Of a DNA stretch of 64,000 bases, positions 1-9,526 are shown piece after piece; positions within the stretch are counted from its first letter, which is position 1; each line of letters begins with the position of its first letter. Source of the stretch: an uncultured Porphyromonadaceae bacterium (lineage in GTDB: Bacteria; Bacteroidota; Bacteroidia; Bacteroidales; Muribaculaceae); contig CABPYL010000014.1 of NCBI GenBank assembly GCA_902461565.1, positions 1-64,000 on the forward strand, given 5' to 3'. The position numbers and the translations under genes are program-made. The notes beneath the pieces are model-generated. The model was not told the DNA's origin and ran no database searches. It saw only the letters and a program-made list of their open reading frames with translations.

Positions 1-3000
1 AGCCGTCGTCCACTAAATGCCAGGCAAGTCCATCTGGATCGATGTAGTTGATAGGATCACCACCACAATATGAGAAGGGAGAAAGCCAGTAGAAGGATTC
101 GGACAGTTTATCCGGAGAGTTCCAACTCCCGTAGGAAGTCAGCCAGCGGGCGCCAAAATCGTAGCTGTTGTTGCCGCCGGCATGTTCACGCTCTTTGCCG
201 CCGAAAAGATAGCGCTGGCCAAACGGTTCTATCGCCGGTTCGCCATAAGGATAATAAGTTGTTTGTTGCACGAGCGTGCCGTCGCTCTTTAACACGGCGG
301 CGTTATTGCCCTGCCAGTCGGTTACATAGTAGAATGTTCCTTCCGGCGCGAAATAGCCGCCGGGAAAAGCGGAGTATTCGAGGCTGTCGTTTACGAATAC
401 GTGAGACCCGATATAGTCGCGGCGACCCTCGATGGTGTAGTTACTGTCTGTCGGCACATCAATTATTGTTCCGGCAGACCCAAGTATCGGTTCGGAAGTC
501 TGCTTATAAACAATACTGCGCTTTTGCCCGAAACCGTCATAGTTGATAGTCTGACGGTGACCGTTCTCAAAATATATGTCAGCCGGAAGGTTATGTCGAT
601 TGTATTTTATCAGGACGATTCCTCGTGATGAATCCCGGCAGAGATTTCCATTAGAATCATGCCAGAAATCAGAGATATAACCCGTAACTCCCGGACCTGT
701 GCGACCTTCATAATCCTCGCCTTCCCGATCTACATGCATAGAACAAAGACGGTTGCCGTTGTAACTCATGGTGTAAGACGAATGGAGGCCGTATTCGGTC
801 ATCTGCAATACAGTCCGATCTATAATACCCTGGCGGGTGAGTGAGGTGATGTTGGCATTGCGGTCGTAGGTGTAAGTAGTAGAGAAATCAGGAAGTTGTG
901 CGATTGCTAATCGCGCTGTAGATATCGACTGCGATGAGGCAAGACGCCCATGATTGTCATAATCGTAAACCGTAATCATCCTGTCGCGTTTGCGCGCCGA
1001 AATCTTACCATCGTAGCGCGGCGAGATGCTGTAGGTAGAATCAGCATAGTACAGTCTTTCGGTGATGACAGTGTCAGAAGGAATGCTTAAACCCGACTGT
1101 GGAAGTTCTATCACGGGTTCAAGCGATAATGGATTGACGGGTACGATGCGTTTGGTTTTCGTCGTACTCAATGTCAACCATCCGTTTGCGTTGTAACTAT
1201 AAGAACAATCCGTTATACCTCCCATGCAAAGATTTGACAATCTGCCTGCTCCGTCATACTGCCGTTTTAAAATCGCCGTCTTGCCGTCTTGGGAGACTTT
1301 AGTACTCAGAAGATGTCCCGTATTGCTGTACGTATTCACCGTACTGCGGCAGACAGTCTGTGGAGAATATGTAGTTTCGAGCTGTTCAGCGATTTGCCCT
1401 TGGTAATTGTAGCGTGTCAGCACCTCGCGTTCGGGAACCTGCAACATTTCTCCAAATACCTCTCGTATAATACGTCCTTCATTGTCATACATTTTCAACA
1501 ATATGTGCCGCCCGGCAGCCATTGCAGTCTCAAGCCCTAAAACCGAGGTCCTGGGGGTGGCAAAACCATTCGGAGGATTGCTCCAGTCCCATCCCGCAGG
1601 AAATCCAGATGCAAAATCATATGAATCGTAATAATGCGCCGCATCCAGCCCTATATATGTAACCTTCGACGTAAGTTCTGTAGGACATACATAACCTCCG
1701 GTATGTGTCCTCACGTCAGCGGAAGTTACGGGCGAAATCACGGTGAACGATTTGGTGCTAAGAGCCTGCACGACTGCATCCGATACTTTTGCAAAAGCGT
1801 TGAATGCCGGTCGTCCGAGATAATCATAATGATGTATCAACCATTGAGCAGAATCTTTCATATTTCCGTCCTGCTCCGCGAAAAGGCGATTACGACTGTC
1901 GTAACAATACCTCGTAACGGCACCTCCGGGAACTGCTTTCATAATACAGTTTCCCCGCGAGTTGTAGCTATATCTGAAACACTTCGTTTTCATGACGTTT
2001 CCCCGGTCTTGCGGCTGTATTACAAAAAGAAGATCACCGTAATTGTTGTAAAGATAGCGTGTGTCGTTCCAATCGCCAGGCACTCCCTCGCGTATCATCA
2101 CAATTTTACCGCGGCGGTCGATGAATGTCATCTTTATTTTATTCTCCTCATCGGTTATTTCCTCCACCAACAGGGCACCGGCCGGATAATGGCGATTTTC
2201 CGTGTAAATAAAACGCGACGAAGCTGAGGGTTCGTAGCAATCTGGGCAAGAGTAATCGCCCGAGGCTTCGTTGACAAGATGACGAATCTTGACCCTGCGG
2301 TCGGCGGCGTTCCATTCCTCTCCAGCCTTTCGAGTAGCAATGATTTGAGCCATAGGCGAAGCCTCGTAGAAAGTTGTTCCGTATGCATGTTCCGTACCAT
2401 ATAGATTAAACGCAGCGGTCTTAATGTCTGTTGTGTCGGGGTGCATGCCGTATGTGTTTACGGGCGCCCATGTCCTGAACGGTCTGTCCATCTTATCGTA
2501 TTCAGTCAGAATAGCAGAATATCCACCAAAATTATCGTTGTCTGTCAGATTCGGCAACGCAGTTAAGCGCGACAACTCGCGACCAAGCCCGTCATAGTTA
2601 ACTACGTCACGGAGGCTATATTCATTTACAGACATATAGACGGTGTGCTGCATATAGTTCAAACCATTTTCGTTAATATGATAGCTATAAGCATTCATGG
2701 GGCCGCAACCGTCTATAGATGAGCAGCCAAGACGTCCTGCTGTGTCATAATCGTATTTTGTAGTGAGTCCGCACGGTTGACGCAACGATGAGATACCCAC
2801 TAAAGGTTTCCACAGGGCTTTGGTGACCAGCCATCTGTTATCTTTATTAGTCGGTACTGAAAGTTCACATTGCTCAGCGGAACCATTGCTGAAACTCCCG
2901 GCGGAATTTAGACTGCGAATTTCTGTGTATCTCGCTCCGTCTATCCTGTAGACCGGGTGCTTGGCGGAATATCCCCACAGATATGTCGACGGAACTGAAT

Positions 3001-5611
3001 CCATTCCAACATATTCACGGAGATTTCCATAACTGTCATACTTGTAATTACCGACAAGCCATTCATAAACACCTCGGGCCTGCCACTCCTTTTTCGGGCG
3101 GAACACATGACTGCCATTAACTCCAATACGTTCCATCTCTCGACGCACCGAAACCGAATCAGCCCCGAAAGTATATGTCGTTTTTAATGGTTCTGCAATT
3201 ATATTGGCGGCAACCATTCCTTTCTCGACTTCTGAACCTAATTCCGATGGGTAGACGATATCGATTCGCTCTGTCTGTGTGTCTGCGGGATTTGTAATCT
3301 CCACAGAGCTGATAATTGATGTACCTGACTTATACTGATATGTCTCTGTCTGCGAATAATCGCCGTTTTCAAGATGCTGTGTTACTGTTTTCGATTTCAG
3401 CCGTTCGGATTGGAGTTCGATTGTGTAGCATTTCAAGTCGTAGGGATATTCTCCGGACAAAAAACCATTATCATAGAAATTAATTCTATAATATTGAGAA
3501 AGAACATCTCCCGACGGTGTACTTGTTTTATTGGCAAACCATGTGCCGTTAACAAAATCTGGAACTACATATTCGTCTCCTGCCGTATTGACAATATCCC
3601 GACGAATATGTGTGTTTATTATCGGTTCTTTATAAACTGTTTCATATTCATATTCGGTCGTCTCTATTTTTTTGTATGTGTTGTTCTCTTTTTTATAGAC
3701 CTCTTTTTCAAACGGCAATATTCCATGCGTAAATACGTTTCTTAGACAATCCGGAGACAACCGTCCCCATGAACGGGTTTCACTGCTCATCATTGATGAA
3801 TATCCAAATCGGTGTATTATCTTCCCTTCATCGAATCGCTCCGTTACCTGACTGTACCATATAGCCTCCTCACCAATGTGGTTCTGCATATAATCTGAAA
3901 AAGCTCCAACAAAGACCTGCCTATAATGTCTTGCTTCTAATCCTTCATAAGTATTGCAAATGCCTATAGCGTTATTTACAGTAACAAATGTGGCAGCAGA
4001 CGGAACGGCTGTCACCTTGACCGAATCGTATTCGTAGCTCTGTATGTGTGGACGAGTTTCATTTTCATTAGAATATGTGCATATTCTCTTTACCCTTAAG
4101 CCGCCACCCTTATCAAGCTGCGGATCTGTCTGTCCATATAGATTATTATTTGAATCTTCTTTTGTCGGATGGAATCTGTGGGTCTCATATTCAAAAGTTG
4201 AATATCCTCCGGTTGGATAAACAATCTTTTTTAATATACCGGCTTGCATGGCCGTTTCATCCACACTTTTATCCGCATGGCCGATTGCTCTTTTTTTCGT
4301 GTATATCGTTCCTGTACCATTATTGTAATATGCTTTAAATTCTAAATAAGGAGAAAGACAAATATACCCCTCTCCACCTTTAGGGCTTTTCCCATTGTAA
4401 TATCCCCACCAATCCTGTCTATTATATATAAATTTCCCCTCAAAACGCTGAGGGTCATAGTCGAATTTGTATGTTCCCTCTCCGGATATTTCAAGTTCTT
4501 TTAAAAACAAAGACTCCACATTACCGTCCCCATACCGCATGGTAACAGTTTTGATTGTGCCCGCGGTAGAAGCGACTTTAAAATTGCTCACCATATTCCC
4601 ATTATAGCTAATGCTAATTGTACCACCTGGGAAACTGACAGATGACAAAGATATTCGAGTCTTATACGTGCCTATGGTACTTTGGAATAAGCTCAATAAC
4701 GCTTCTTCTTTCGTCTTGTCAGATTCTGCTGGACCATAATCTGATCCTGAAATCGGGTCAAACAAATCATTATGCGTGTCCCCTCCAACTATTATTTTTT
4801 CCGCAGGGTAATATTTAGTCCAATCAAATTGAATTTTACGACCGGACGGCAGCGTGATATCAATAATTCCCCAAGATGTAGGTATACTCATATCAAAATG
4901 TGGCGCACACCTCGGAATTTCTACATTTTTGTCTCCGAAATGGTAGATGAACCCGTGTGCATCTCTGACATAAAAGTTATGCAGGTCATCATCTGCGGTC
5001 ACTGCGATTTCATCATCAGTTCCTCCACCGAGAAAAGAAATTTCGCGATTCTCGTCTCTTTGAAAAACCCTGTTGTATGTTCCGGATGGGAGAGATATTG
5101 TAAAAATGTCTTTTTCAGCATCATATCTGTCCCCAAATTCATCGCTATAGTATGACAAATGAGGAGATGAATTTACCATACATGCGTAAACCAATTTAGG
5201 GTCGGGCATGCTAACTTCATCAGAGAGTGTATCGCCCCGATAGGCGAACAACTCATCGGCTCGTCCTCTGATTTTCCTTACTATCTTTAGCGCCGGAAGC
5301 ATTGTCCAACCATAACCGTTAGGGTACGGATCATCTAACGGCTTTATTCCCGAGGTGTGATAATTTAGTGTAAAAGGTATTGAAAGACCCTCAACTTCTA
5401 ACGTATATAACGGTACAGACAAATCTATGGCACCGGTAGCGAGTGAGGGTTGTGGACTTTGGTATCTAATCTGTGTAGCGCTAGATGGTGCCGGCGCGAT
5501 AATTTCGTTAGTCTGCGGAGAAATCAACAGCTCAGATGTCGATTGTGCCGCTGTAAATAGAGCCGCTGTCTCGGCCAATAAAAATAATATGGTTCGGCAC
5601 TTCATTCTCAT
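1..5611 (-). CDS. RHS/YD-repeat secreted protein, 3' end cut off by window edge
   Basis: Polymorphic RHS/YD-repeat protein, at least 1870 residues, open to the left edge; every stretch I translated across the frame was free of stops. The N-terminus has a hydrophobic leader ending near a TAAQS cleavage site, then the Bacteroidetes RHS opening (IRYQSPQPSLATGAIDLSVP, later YPNGYGWTMLPAL). DWWGYYNGKSPKG lies mid-protein, YD units such as YDYDNHGRLASS follow, and the core region near the edge reads YYPYGEP, YLFGGKE, YDFGARW and YIDPDG. In this family the YD repeats form a shell around a variable C-terminal domain that is often a toxin; that domain lies outside the window. The start ATG at 5611 is 2 nt after the stop of the upstream gene, so translation is probably coupled. 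Positions 3.4-5.2 kb are visibly more AT-rich than neighbouring genes, which suggests acquisition. The family is certain; its role (contact toxin or surface protein) is not visible. Confidence 0.9.
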   Translation of the reverse strand, partial: MRMKCRTILFLLAETAALFTAAQSTSELLISPQTNEIIAPAPSSATQIRYQSPQPSLATGAIDLSVPLYTLEVEGLSIPFTLNYHTSGIKPLDDPYPNGYGWTMLPALKIVRKIRGRADELFAYRGDTLSDEVSMPDPKLVYACMVNSSPHLSYYSDEFGDRYDAEKDIFTISLPSGTYNRVFQRDENREISFLGGGTDDEIAVTADDDLHNFYVRDAHGFIYHFGDKNVEIPRCAPHFDMSIPTSWGIIDITLPSGRKIQFDWTKYYPAEKIIVGGDTHNDLFDPISGSDYGPAESDKTKEEALLSLFQSTIGTYKTRISLSSVSFPGGTISISYNGNMVSNFKVASTAGTIKTVTMRYGDGNVESLFLKELEISGEGTYKFDYDPQRFEGKFIYNRQDWWGYYNGKSPKGGEGYICLSPYLEFKAYYNNGTGTIYTKKRAIGHADKSVDETAMQAGILKKIVYPTGGYSTFEYETHRFHPTKEDSNNNLYGQTDPQLDKGGGLRVKRICTYSNENETRPHIQSYEYDSVKVTAVPSAATFVTVNNAIGICNTYEGLEARHYRQVFVGAFSDYMQNHIGEEAIWYSQVTERFDEGKIIHRFGYSSMMSSETRSWGRLSPDCLRNVFTHGILPFEKEVYKKENNTYKKIETTEYEYETVYKEPIINTHIRRDIVNTAGDEYVVPDFVNGTWFANKTSTPSGDVLSQYYRINFYDNGFLSGEYPYDLKCYTIELQSERLKSKTVTQHLENGDYSQTETYQYKSGTSIISSVEITNPADTQTERIDIVYPSELGSEVEKGMVAANIIAEPLKTTYTFGADSVSVRREMERIGVNGSHVFRPKKEWQARGVYEWLVGNYKYDSYGNLREYVGMDSVPSTYLWGYSAKHPVYRIDGARYTEIRSLNSAGSFSNGSAEQCELSVPTNKDNRWLVTKALWKPLVGISSLRQPCGLTTKYDYDTAGRLGCSSIDGCGPMNAYSYHINENGLNYMQHTVYMSVNEYSLRDVVNYDGLGRELSRLTALPNLTDNDNFGGYSAILTEYDKMDRPFRTWAPVNTYGMHPDTTDIKTAAFNLYGTEHAYGTTFYEASPMAQIIATRKAGEEWNAADRRVKIRHLVNEASGDYSCPDCYEPSASSRFIYTENRHYPAGALLVEEITDEENKIKMTFIDRRGKIVMIREGVPGDWNDTRYLYNNYGDLLFVIQPQDRGNVMKTKCFRYSYNSRGNCIMKAVPGGAVTRYCYDSRNRLFAEQDGNMKDSAQWLIHHYDYLGRPAFNAFAKVSDAVVQALSTKSFTVISPVTSADVRTHTGGYVCPTELTSKVTYIGLDAAHYYDSYDFASGFPAGWDWSNPPNGFATPRTSVLGLETAMAAGRHILLKMYDNEGRIIREVFGEMLQVPEREVLTRYNYQGQIAEQLETTYSPQTVCRSTVNTYSNTGHLLSTKVSQDGKTAILKRQYDGAGRLSNLCMGGITDCSYSYNANGWLTLSTTKTKRIVPVNPLSLEPVIELPQSGLSIPSDTVITERLYYADSTYSISPRYDGKISARKRDRMITVYDYDNHGRLASSQSISTARLAIAQLPDFSTTYTYDRNANITSLTRQGIIDRTVLQMTEYGLHSSYTMSYNGNRLCSMHVDREGEDYEGRTGPGVTGYISDFWHDSNGNLCRDSSRGIVLIKYNRHNLPADIYFENGHRQTINYDGFGQKRSIVYKQTSEPILGSAGTIIDVPTDSNYTIEGRRDYIGSHVFVNDSLEYSAFPGGYFAPEGTFYYVTDWQGNNAAVLKSDGTLVQQTTYYPYGEPAIEPFGQRYLFGGKEREHAGGNNSYDFGARWLTSYGSWNSPDKLSESFYWLSPFSYCGGDPINYIDPDGLAWHLVDDG

Positions 5612-5613
5612 AA

Positions 5614-6642
5614 TCAGCGGATTATAATTAATTTCTTATTTGGCGCAACAGGAATTTCTTCTATTCCCACTACGGCAATATATTCTCCCGAGCGAAGGCC
5701 GGAACAGTCAAGTGTTATCTTTTCAGCCGTTCCACTTGAAATTGCACTTTTGTGCAGGTATAGATACCCTGAAGCGTCTACGATGTCGAAATTGATATTA
5801 ATCTCAGGCTCTGGTATTGAGACATATACCGTAATACTCCGACCGTCTAATATTATCTCTGCTTCATTCAGTGCGTCTTCAAACTTTTCTATCGACGAAT
5901 CAATAGTCCTATTGTTATCATTAATACGCTTTCGCTCTTTTGTGTCGTTGCCGGTATCCGGAAGGTAGGCTAAAGAAAATACCGGCTTCTGGTTCGCAGA
6001 TATCGTTGAGCCAGCGTATACACTACGTTGTACGGCTATCGGGAGCAATGAGGCGGTGCCATATATATCAAACCAGCGGTGTATCTCAATTATCATATGG
6101 AAATACATTGATGCACTATCGCTGGGAAAATTGGCTGTAACAAACCTACGTTCCCTTGACATAAGCACTTCGTTAATAGTATCGCCGGGGGCAAGAATTA
6201 GCACTCCCGGGCGTGTGGAACTGATGAATTCTACAGAGCCTCGCTCGCACACCCCAAACTGCCGACCTCCGCCGAGCCCCTTTGCCTCGAATCCGACACC
6301 TGGATTGTTAAATCCAAAAAGCAAGGGAGTAGATGTGATAAAAGCAGGCTTTTCAAGAATAATAGATGTAAGTCTATCTTCCTCTCCCATAAAATATACT
6401 GAATCGCCTAAAGCATACCAAAATCTCCGTCCGTCAAAGATTTCAGACATAAGAGAATCGCCATATACTCTCACAGAAGTCCTTGCGCCATCATCAACAA
6501 GTCTGCAATGCGAAAAATCCCATTCTGCATTCTCAAGGATATCACCATTCAATGGTGCAACTGCAATAGGCAATTGCACAGCGTCTGACAACGCCGTAAA
6601 AGCCATTAGCGACCATAAAACCAATATAAATAGTTTCTTCAT
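5614..6642 (-). CDS. Secreted protein of unknown function upstream of the RHS gene
   Basis: A 342-residue protein. I chose ATG 6642 (MKKLFILVLW) because it begins a clean signal peptide (cleavage near residue 20, after LSDA); an in-frame start 33 nt upstream would put extra residues before it. The body has beta-strand-like segments and no motif I recognise. The last ~70 residues (from about ITVYVSIPEP to KLIIIR) look like a small beta-sandwich of the DUF3244/secretion-tag type: alternating strands, an LRSGEY turn and a basic end. It is the first gene of a two-gene unit with the RHS gene (2-nt gap) and is driven by the promoter at 6665-6696. Tight coupling suggests an accessory role for the RHS protein (chaperone, anchor or immunity), but a periplasmic or surface location makes cytoplasmic immunity unlikely. 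Function unknown. Confidence 0.8.
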   Translation of the reverse strand: MKKLFILVLWSLMAFTALSDAVQLPIAVAPLNGDILENAEWDFSHCRLVDDGARTSVRVYGDSLMSEIFDGRRFWYALGDSVYFMGEEDRLTSIILEKPAFITSTPLLFGFNNPGVGFEAKGLGGGRQFGVCERGSVEFISSTRPGVLILAPGDTINEVLMSRERRFVTANFPSDSASMYFHMIIEIHRWFDIYGTASLLPIAVQRSVYAGSTISANQKPVFSLAYLPDTGNDTKERKRINDNNRTIDSSIEKFEDALNEAEIILDGRSITVYVSIPEPEININFDIVDASGYLYLHKSAISSGTAEKITLDCSGLRSGEYIAVVGIEEIPVAPNKKLIIIR

Positions 6643-6664
6643 GGAAAAAGATTGGAAGATGCCC

Positions 6665-6696
6665 CAAAGATACAATAATTCAAGCGGATCTCCAAA
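6665..6696 (-). promoter_or_regulatory. Bacteroidetes-type promoter for the secreted protein/RHS unit
   Basis: On the minus strand TTTG (6696-6693) is followed after exactly 20 nt by TATCTTTG (6672-6665), matching the Bacteroidetes sigma consensus TTTG-N19/20-TAnnTTTG. It lies 23 nt upstream of ATG 6642. Confidence 0.75.
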
Positions 6697-6751
6697 ATTT
6701 CCGGGTGCAAATTATTTGCTGCAAAACCGTGCAAAAATTTTCCAGCCGCTA

Positions 6752-6782
6752 TTGTCTAATTAATTATTAATCACTATCTTTG
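6752..6782 (+). promoter_or_regulatory. Bacteroidetes-type promoter for the EEP nuclease gene
   Basis: TTG (6752-6754), a 20-nt spacer and TATCTTTG (6775-6782), 40 nt upstream of ATG 6823. It is divergent from the promoter at 6665-6696, so this short gap serves both units. Confidence 0.7.
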
Positions 6783-6822
6783 CAGCAAGAATAAATCCAC
6801 TGTCGCTATAATCTGTTCGCCC

Positions 6823-7875
6823 ATGAATCGCATAAGCGCTATTTTCCTTAGTATCACAATGTTGATTCTTGGCATCGCTGTACCCGCCGCCGCGCAGAAC
6901 AACCGCAAGGTACAGGTTGCCGGTATCGCTTTCTATAATTTCGAGAACCTTTTCGATACCATTCCAAACAATCCCGAAGGCCGCGACGCCGAGTTCACTC
7001 CTGACGGCCAGCGCCAGTGGAACGGCGCCAAGTACCGCGAGAAAGTGCATAATCTGGCATATGCAATCAGTCAGTTTGCCACACGCACCACACCTATAGG
7101 TCCGGCGATTATCGGTATCAGCGAAATCGAAAACGCATCGGTAATCCAGGATGTGATAAACCAGCCCGAGCTTGCCAAGTGGAAACTGAAATATGTACAC
7201 CACGATTCCCCCGACGCCCGAGGCGTTGACGTGAGCCTTATCTACAATCCCGCATACTTCCGAGTGGAGAATGTTACCAACCACCGCGCCACGGCCATAC
7301 CGTTCCGCACACGCGACCAGATGTGCGTCGTCGGCCGGTTGATGGGACAGCGCATAGCCGTCATCGTAAACCACTGGCCTTCGCGCATCGGCGGCCAGGA
7401 AAAGAGCGAACCAAACCGCATCAAGGCAGCAGAACTGAGCAAAGCAATTGCGGACAGTCTGTGGCGCGTGGATCCGGACATGGGTGTGATTATTATGGGC
7501 GACCTCAACGACGACCCGATGGATAAATCGTGCGCAAAAATCCTCGGTGCCAAGAAGAAACCCGAGGGCGTTGCCGCTCACGGTTTCTATAACCCCTGGT
7601 GGGAAAAACTCGACAAAGGTATAGGCACATTAGCCTACAAAAGCGCCTGGAACCTTTTCGACCAGATTATCATCTCCGGCAACCTTGTAAATACCAAGGA
7701 CACAGACTGGAAATTTTTCGACGCACGGGTGCTCAACTTCGACTTCCTCAAGGATACCGAAGGCAACCGCCAGGGTTATCCCAAACGCACATATTCCGCA
7801 GGCAGTTATTTGGGCGGATATTCCGACCACTTCCCAACCGAGATTTTCCTTCGTCGCTATGTAGATGTCAAATAA
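6823..7875 (+). CDS. Secreted endonuclease/exonuclease/phosphatase (EEP) family protein
   Basis: A 350-residue protein with a signal peptide (cleavage near residue 25, after PAAAQ). The EEP fold (DNase I/sphingomyelinase superfamily) is shown by its metal and catalytic motifs in the usual order: FYNFENLFD, IIGISEIEN, DARGVDVSLIYN, NHWPSR, IIMGDLNDDP and the closing GYSDHFP with the catalytic Asp-His pair. The family hydrolyses phosphodiesters; the FYNFENLFD opening and LFDQIIISG region are typical of the secreted Bacteroidetes nuclease-like branch, so extracellular DNA or RNA is the likeliest substrate, with a phosphatase role possible. It forms an operon with the DUF6359 protein 18 nt downstream. 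Length is normal and the motifs are intact, so it should be active. Confidence 0.9.
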   Translation: MNRISAIFLSITMLILGIAVPAAAQNNRKVQVAGIAFYNFENLFDTIPNNPEGRDAEFTPDGQRQWNGAKYREKVHNLAYAISQFATRTTPIGPAIIGISEIENASVIQDVINQPELAKWKLKYVHHDSPDARGVDVSLIYNPAYFRVENVTNHRATAIPFRTRDQMCVVGRLMGQRIAVIVNHWPSRIGGQEKSEPNRIKAAELSKAIADSLWRVDPDMGVIIMGDLNDDPMDKSCAKILGAKKKPEGVAAHGFYNPWWEKLDKGIGTLAYKSAWNLFDQIIISGNLVNTKDTDWKFFDARVLNFDFLKDTEGNRQGYPKRTYSAGSYLGGYSDHFPTEIFLRRYVDVK

Positions 7876-7893
7876 TCCATTAATATTATCTTT

Positions 7894-9423
7894 ATGAAAA
7901 AACTTTTACTCACTCTCGCCGCTGCCGCCATGTCGGTAAGCAGCACATTCGCCGGTCTTTACACCATCGAATTCAAGAGCAACTCCAGCGACAACTCCAG
8001 GGACCTCACAGAAGAGACCTATGCCGCCGAAATTGAAAAAGGCGCCGAATACGTAAGCGGCATCGAAAACTGCTCCAAGGTTTATGCCGGCAAAAATGGC
8101 CTTAAGTTCAGCTCCTCTAAGGTTAACGGCACCATCACTTTCGATTTCAACACAAATGCGATTGTCAACGTAACTTCCGTTGCCGTAAAGGGCATGAACT
8201 GGAAGGCCGGCCAGAACTCCAGCCTCAACGTGAAGCTCGCAGCCGACAGCGAAGGTGTTACCAAAGATTTCGGAGACACCGAAGCTACATACACCTACAC
8301 ACTTGCCGGCGAACTCAAAACTCTGATCCTTTCCGCCGAAGGCCGTTGCTACGTTAAATCCATCACTATCTGCACCGACGGCGACGTCCTTCCCGACGAC
8401 CCAGTTGTTACTCCCGATGACCCCGAAGCAGGCGACGGCACAGAAGCCCATCCCTACAGTGTTGCCAAAGCACTCGAACTCTCGAGCGCTCTCGACGCCG
8501 ACACCAAGATTGAAAACGTATATGTAAAAGGATACATCGTTTCCATCGACGAAGTAAGCACCAGCTTCGGCAATGCAACCTACAATATCGGCGACAAGAA
8601 AGACAGCAACACAACTTTCTGCATCTTCCGCGGCTACTGGCTCAACGGCGACAAATTCACCGCAGAAAACCAGATTAAAGTCGGCGCAGAAGTTGTCGTT
8701 CTCGGCAGCCTGATGAACTACCAGGGAAACAAGCCCGAAATGGCTCAGGGCAACAAAATTATCAGCTACAAGGACAACGGCGGCACAACTCCCGACGTTC
8801 CCGTTGAATACGACACATACGTAAAAGCCAACAGCATTGTTTCCGGCTCCAAATATGTATTCGCTATCGGCGAGCAGATCGGCACAGCTATCTCCAAGAG
8901 CGCATCATTCGGCCGTTTCGCCCTCAAGGACGCTACATTCTCCGGCGACAAGCTCGAATCCGAGGCTGTAAACGCAGTAACATTCATCGACGCAGATGGC
9001 AAATACACAATGGTAGACTCCTACGGCCGCTACCTCGGCATGGACGACAGCCACTTCACCAGCTTCCAGCTTTACGACGCTCCCACCGACGGCTGCTACT
9101 GGACTGTAACTTTCGAGGCTAACGGCGTACGCATCGTCAACAACCTCAACACCGACTGCGTCGTAGCTCAGAGCAAGGGCGCCGAAGGCACATTCTACAC
9201 CAACGTTGCTCCCGCAAACGTATCCGCAGTAGCCGCCGAGGATTACAACCTCCCCAGCCTCTACGTTTACTACAGCGCAGGCACAGGCGTAGAGAACATC
9301 AACGCTGATGCCAACGCTCCCGTTGAATACTACAACCTGCAGGGCGTTCGTGTAGCCAACCCCGAAAACGGTCTCTACATCCGTCGTCAGGGCAACAAGG
9401 CCACCAAAGTACTGGTTAAATAA
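7894..9423 (+). CDS. Secreted multidomain protein with DUF6359 (OB-like) domain and C-terminal tag
   Basis: A 509-residue protein. Signal peptide residues 1-20 (ending STFAG); a beta-rich N-terminal domain about 21-160; an acidic linker (PDDPVVTPDDPEAGDG); then a DUF6359-like domain from roughly 178 to 295, recognisable from GTEAHPYSVAKAL, VYVKGYIVS and GAEVVVLGSLMNY. DUF6359 resembles the OB-fold modules found in secreted nucleases. A third domain lies about 305-460 (GRYLGMDD region). The end is the tag shared by several secreted proteins here (NLQGVRV, then LYIRRQG, basic tail). It is co-transcribed with the EEP nuclease upstream, and both are exported, so a nucleic-acid-binding partner is a reasonable guess. 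A strong terminator follows at 9441-9477. Confidence 0.85.
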   Translation: MKKLLLTLAAAAMSVSSTFAGLYTIEFKSNSSDNSRDLTEETYAAEIEKGAEYVSGIENCSKVYAGKNGLKFSSSKVNGTITFDFNTNAIVNVTSVAVKGMNWKAGQNSSLNVKLAADSEGVTKDFGDTEATYTYTLAGELKTLILSAEGRCYVKSITICTDGDVLPDDPVVTPDDPEAGDGTEAHPYSVAKALELSSALDADTKIENVYVKGYIVSIDEVSTSFGNATYNIGDKKDSNTTFCIFRGYWLNGDKFTAENQIKVGAEVVVLGSLMNYQGNKPEMAQGNKIISYKDNGGTTPDVPVEYDTYVKANSIVSGSKYVFAIGEQIGTAISKSASFGRFALKDATFSGDKLESEAVNAVTFIDADGKYTMVDSYGRYLGMDDSHFTSFQLYDAPTDGCYWTVTFEANGVRIVNNLNTDCVVAQSKGAEGTFYTNVAPANVSAVAAEDYNLPSLYVYYSAGTGVENINADANAPVEYYNLQGVRVANPENGLYIRRQGNKATKVLVK

Positions 9424-9440
9424 CTGAACCGCACAAAATA

Positions 9441-9477
9441 AAAGAAACCGGAATCCTGGCGGGTTCCGGTTTCTTTT
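9441..9477 (+). terminator. Rho-independent terminator
   Basis: Perfect 13-bp inverted repeat (9441-9453 with 9464-9476), 10-nt loop and a run of T at 9474-9477. It ends the EEP/DUF6359 operon. Confidence 0.9.
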
Positions 9478-9498
9478 ATATTTGTCGAATATTTTTCG

Positions 9499-9506
9499 TA
9501 TATTTG
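9499..9506 (+). promoter_or_regulatory. Probable -7 element of the asnS promoter
   Basis: TATATTTG matches TAnnTTTG and lies 20 nt before ATG 9527. A TTTG at 9480-9483 is only 15 nt upstream, so the -33 box is not ideal. Confidence 0.5.
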
Positions 9507-9526
9507 CCGCCAGAAAGAAAAACGCT

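Noticed and set aside
70..2227. Short plus-strand frames in the first 2.2 kb
   Set aside because: They lie opposite the RHS frame, which reads through to the left edge with the full core motif series.
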